This document shows positions 62,240 through 64,000 of a DNA stretch of 64,000 nt, one piece after another. Source of the stretch: Flavobacterium sp. UBA6135 (lineage in GTDB: Bacteria > Bacteroidota > Bacteroidia > Flavobacteriales > Flavobacteriaceae); the NCBI RefSeq assembly GCF_002428305.1, contig NZ_DIVJ01000037.1, forward strand, positions 38,930 through 102,929, in the 5' to 3' direction. Every line of letters begins with the position of its first letter. Within the stretch, counting starts at the first letter, position 1. Made by a program: the position numbers and the translations under genes. Under the pieces are notes generated by a model. The model searched no databases, was not told where the DNA came from, and was given only the letters and a program-made list of their open reading frames with translations.

Positions 62240-62371
62240 TTTGTAATTTCTGTTGTACAAAAGTACAATTATTTTAAAGAAAAGTTAAGGTGCGTTAAAG
62301 TACGTTAAACCTATTTTACATAAACAATAAATCAAATAATTTTACATTGTATAATAAATAACATTTAGTAT

Positions 62372-63763
62372 ATGAAAAACACAGCAAATCTTTTTTTTGT
62401 CGCTTTACTGAGTGGTATTATAACACTTGGATCATACAAACTTTTCATAGAAGATAACAAATCTTCTGCAGACAACATCATTACCACAGCACCGTCGTTA
62501 CCAACCAAAACCGTTGGACTAGCGGCCGAGGCTATTGATTTTACTGAAGCTGCTGAATCCACATTAAACCAAGTAGTGCACGTGAAAAATGTTTCCTATC
62601 GAACCGTTTCCAATCCCATTATGGAATTCATGTACGGTCAACGTGGCGGTCAGCAACAACAACAAATCGGAACAGGTTCCGGTGTCATCATCTCTGAAGA
62701 TGGATATATCGTGACTAACAACCATGTGATCAACGGAGCTCAAGACCTCGAGGTGACTCTTAATAATAAAAAAACATACAAAGCCAAATTAATTGGCACC
62801 GACTCCAAAATGGATATCGCTCTCCTAAAAGTGGAAGCCGATGAAAAATTACCGTATATCGTTTTTGCCGATTCAGACCATGTGCGTGTGGGGGAATGGG
62901 TTTTGGCTGTCGGAAATCCATACAACCTCAACTCAACAGTTACGGCGGGAATTGTTTCGGCGAAAGCCAGAAACCTCGACACAAGAGGCATTCAATCCTT
63001 CATTCAAACCGATGCCGTTGTAAACCCGGGAAATAGCGGTGGTGCGTTAGTAAACACCCGCGGCGAATTAGTGGGAATTAATACCATGATTTCATCCAAT
63101 ACCGGTAGTTATGTTGGCTATTCTTTTGCAGTACCTTCTAACATCACCCGAAAAATTATCGAAGACATCATGGAATTCGGTAACGTGCAACGGGGTATTT
63201 TAGGAATCGAAGGAATTGAACTCAACGGGGTGGCTTCCAAAGAATTTAAAGTAGAAGATACCCAAGGTTTTTATGTAAATAAAGTTACCAAAAATTCGGG
63301 TGCCGAAAAAGCCGGCATCAAATCGGGCGATGTCATTAAAAAATTAGACAACCAAAACATCAGCTCGTTTGCTGAATTATCGGGCTATATTAACACCAAA
63401 AGACCTAATGATGAAATTAAGGTAACGGTAAGCAGAAATGGTAAATTAGTGGTAATTCCGGTAAAATTATCCAAAAAAGAACTCCTGAATTATGAATTTT
63501 ACGGGTTAGAATTGGAAGATTTAGAGGCGTCGGACAAACAGCGTTTTAAAATAAATCAAGGGGTAAAAATTAAAGACATTACCAATGAAAAATTAGCTCC
63601 TTATAGTGAAGAATTAAAAGGAAGCATCATCCTAAGCATTGACGGGGTTAAAGCTACAGATGTAGAAACCGTCTCAAGAAGCTTGGGAAGTAAGACAGAA
63701 AAAGAAGGCGTTCGCGTAGAATTACTACTGAAAAACGGGCAGCTAATGCGAATAATAATTTAG
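62372..63763 (+). CDS. degP: HtrA/Deg-family serine protease with two PDZ domains
   Basis: A 463-residue exported protease (N-terminal helix, residues 7-22, as signal or anchor). The trypsin-like triad is complete: His118 (TNNHVING), Asp148 (SKMDIALLKV), Ser222 (NPGNSGGALV). A first PDZ domain follows at about 265-365 (GFYVNKVTKNSGAEKAGIKSG), and a second, more degenerate one at about 375-460. It degrades or refolds damaged periplasmic proteins. A hairpin terminator follows. Whether it is DegP-, DegQ- or DegS-like is not decidable here. Confidence 0.94.
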   Translation: MKNTANLFFVALLSGIITLGSYKLFIEDNKSSADNIITTAPSLPTKTVGLAAEAIDFTEAAESTLNQVVHVKNVSYRTVSNPIMEFMYGQRGGQQQQQIGTGSGVIISEDGYIVTNNHVINGAQDLEVTLNNKKTYKAKLIGTDSKMDIALLKVEADEKLPYIVFADSDHVRVGEWVLAVGNPYNLNSTVTAGIVSAKARNLDTRGIQSFIQTDAVVNPGNSGGALVNTRGELVGINTMISSNTGSYVGYSFAVPSNITRKIIEDIMEFGNVQRGILGIEGIELNGVASKEFKVEDTQGFYVNKVTKNSGAEKAGIKSGDVIKKLDNQNISSFAELSGYINTKRPNDEIKVTVSRNGKLVVIPVKLSKKELLNYEFYGLELEDLEASDKQRFKINQGVKIKDITNEKLAPYSEELKGSIILSIDGVKATDVETVSRSLGSKTEKEGVRVELLLKNGQLMRIII

Positions 63764-63791
63764 TAGGAAGGCTATTTTTAGCCAGGGGCAG

Positions 63792-63830
63792 TCCTGCAAG
63801 GTTTTCATGTGACCTTGCAGGATTTTTTTT
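63792..63830 (+). terminator. Hairpin terminator of the htrA-like gene
   Basis: TCCTGCAAGGT (63792-63802) pairs with ACCTTGCAGGA (63812-63822), followed by eight T residues. Confidence 0.92.
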
Positions 63831-63877
63831 AAACACACTCCAATAACCGTCCCCATTCTACCATCATCGCTATCTTC

Positions 63878-63909
63878 GTCCCCATTGTCCCCATTGTCCC
63901 CATTGTCCC
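63878..63909. repeat. Tandem 9-bp repeat GTCCCCATT
   Basis: Three perfect copies of GTCCCCATT (63878-63904) are followed by a partial fourth. A single further copy is at 63849. On the minus strand it would encode NGD repeats, but no start context or family supports a gene. Confidence 0.85.
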
Positions 63910-64000
63910 AACTCAAAACCCAAAAAAACCTCATAACCATCCTCTAAATTTATTTTTTGTTCAAATAATAATGTGATAAATTTTCATTATATTTGTGTGT

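Noticed and set aside
63743..63940. Minus-strand open frame with DNGDNGDNGD repeats
   Set aside because: It is created by the 9-bp minisatellite and the terminator, has no recognisable domain and overlaps the end of the htrA-like gene.

Overview
The window is a chromosomal segment of a low-GC Bacteroidota, most likely the family Flavobacteriaceae and probably Flavobacterium or a near relative. The evidence is the promoter style (TTG about 18-22 bp before TAnnTTTG, no strong Shine-Dalgarno sites), many families typical of the phylum (DUF4252, DUF4290, DUF5686, DUF4199, DUF2279, START-like, PorT-type barrels, CarboxypepD_reg TonB receptors), a 6S-Flavo RNA between zapA and rny, and short A/T-rich spacers with hairpin terminators. 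I see no rRNA, CRISPR array, complete prophage or intact insertion sequence.

Layout. 1-6.7 kb: the end of a methyltransferase-like gene, then a cobalamin-type uptake locus: btuF-, btuC- and btuD-like genes on the minus strand, interrupted by a decayed YhcG/DUF1016 nuclease gene, facing a cobalamin riboswitch and its TonB receptor on the plus strand. 6.7-11.3 kb: an S41 protease lipoprotein, an ECF sigma / putative anti-sigma / two-DUF4252 operon, ribosomal protein L31 type B and a DUF4199 membrane protein. 11.4-17.4 kb: glycosyltransferase, ORF6N protein, phosphohexomutase, MsbA-like exporter, a small membrane protein and a DUF2971 protein. 17.4-25.9 kb: lipoprotein, TonB receptor and M23 peptidase on the minus strand, then the coiled-coil gene / zapA / 6S RNA / rny cell-division and RNA-turnover unit, and xerD. 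26-33 kb: five outer-membrane beta-barrel genes and two M14 carboxypeptidase-like genes, the second of which appears catalytically dead. 33-45 kb: aroQ, DUF5686, murA (with Asp at the fosfomycin-target position), DUF4290, DUF493, an AAA ATPase, recQ, fmt, HU, YqgE, a class IV aminotransferase and a START-like protein. 45.1-46.1 kb: a tRNA-Met gene surrounded by three tRNA-derived remnants with foreign, mostly palindromic inserts, plus a small GIY-YIG nuclease. 46-64 kb: hisS, MacB-like permease, prmC, GNAT, ribD, HAD, EamA, YigZ, thioesterase, dnaA, LMW phosphatase, RsmI-like methyltransferase, AAA_14/DUF4143 ATPase, a lysozyme-like protein, DUF2279, mltG, GNAT, dapF and an HtrA/Deg protease.

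Most of the window is housekeeping and envelope biology: wall precursor and remodelling enzymes (murA, dapF, mltG, M23, lysozyme-like), outer-membrane uptake and envelope stress (TonB receptors, barrels, HtrA, sigma operon), and information processing (dnaA, recQ, rny, xerD, hisS, fmt, prmC). The parts most worth a second look are the tRNA-Met / GIY-YIG locus, the triplicated 39-bp start region of the AAA_14 ATPase, the perfect palindrome inside the ORF6N gene, the pseudoenzyme M14 paralogue and the structured element next to the cobalamin riboswitch. I could not run searches or folding programs; all family names come from reading the translations.
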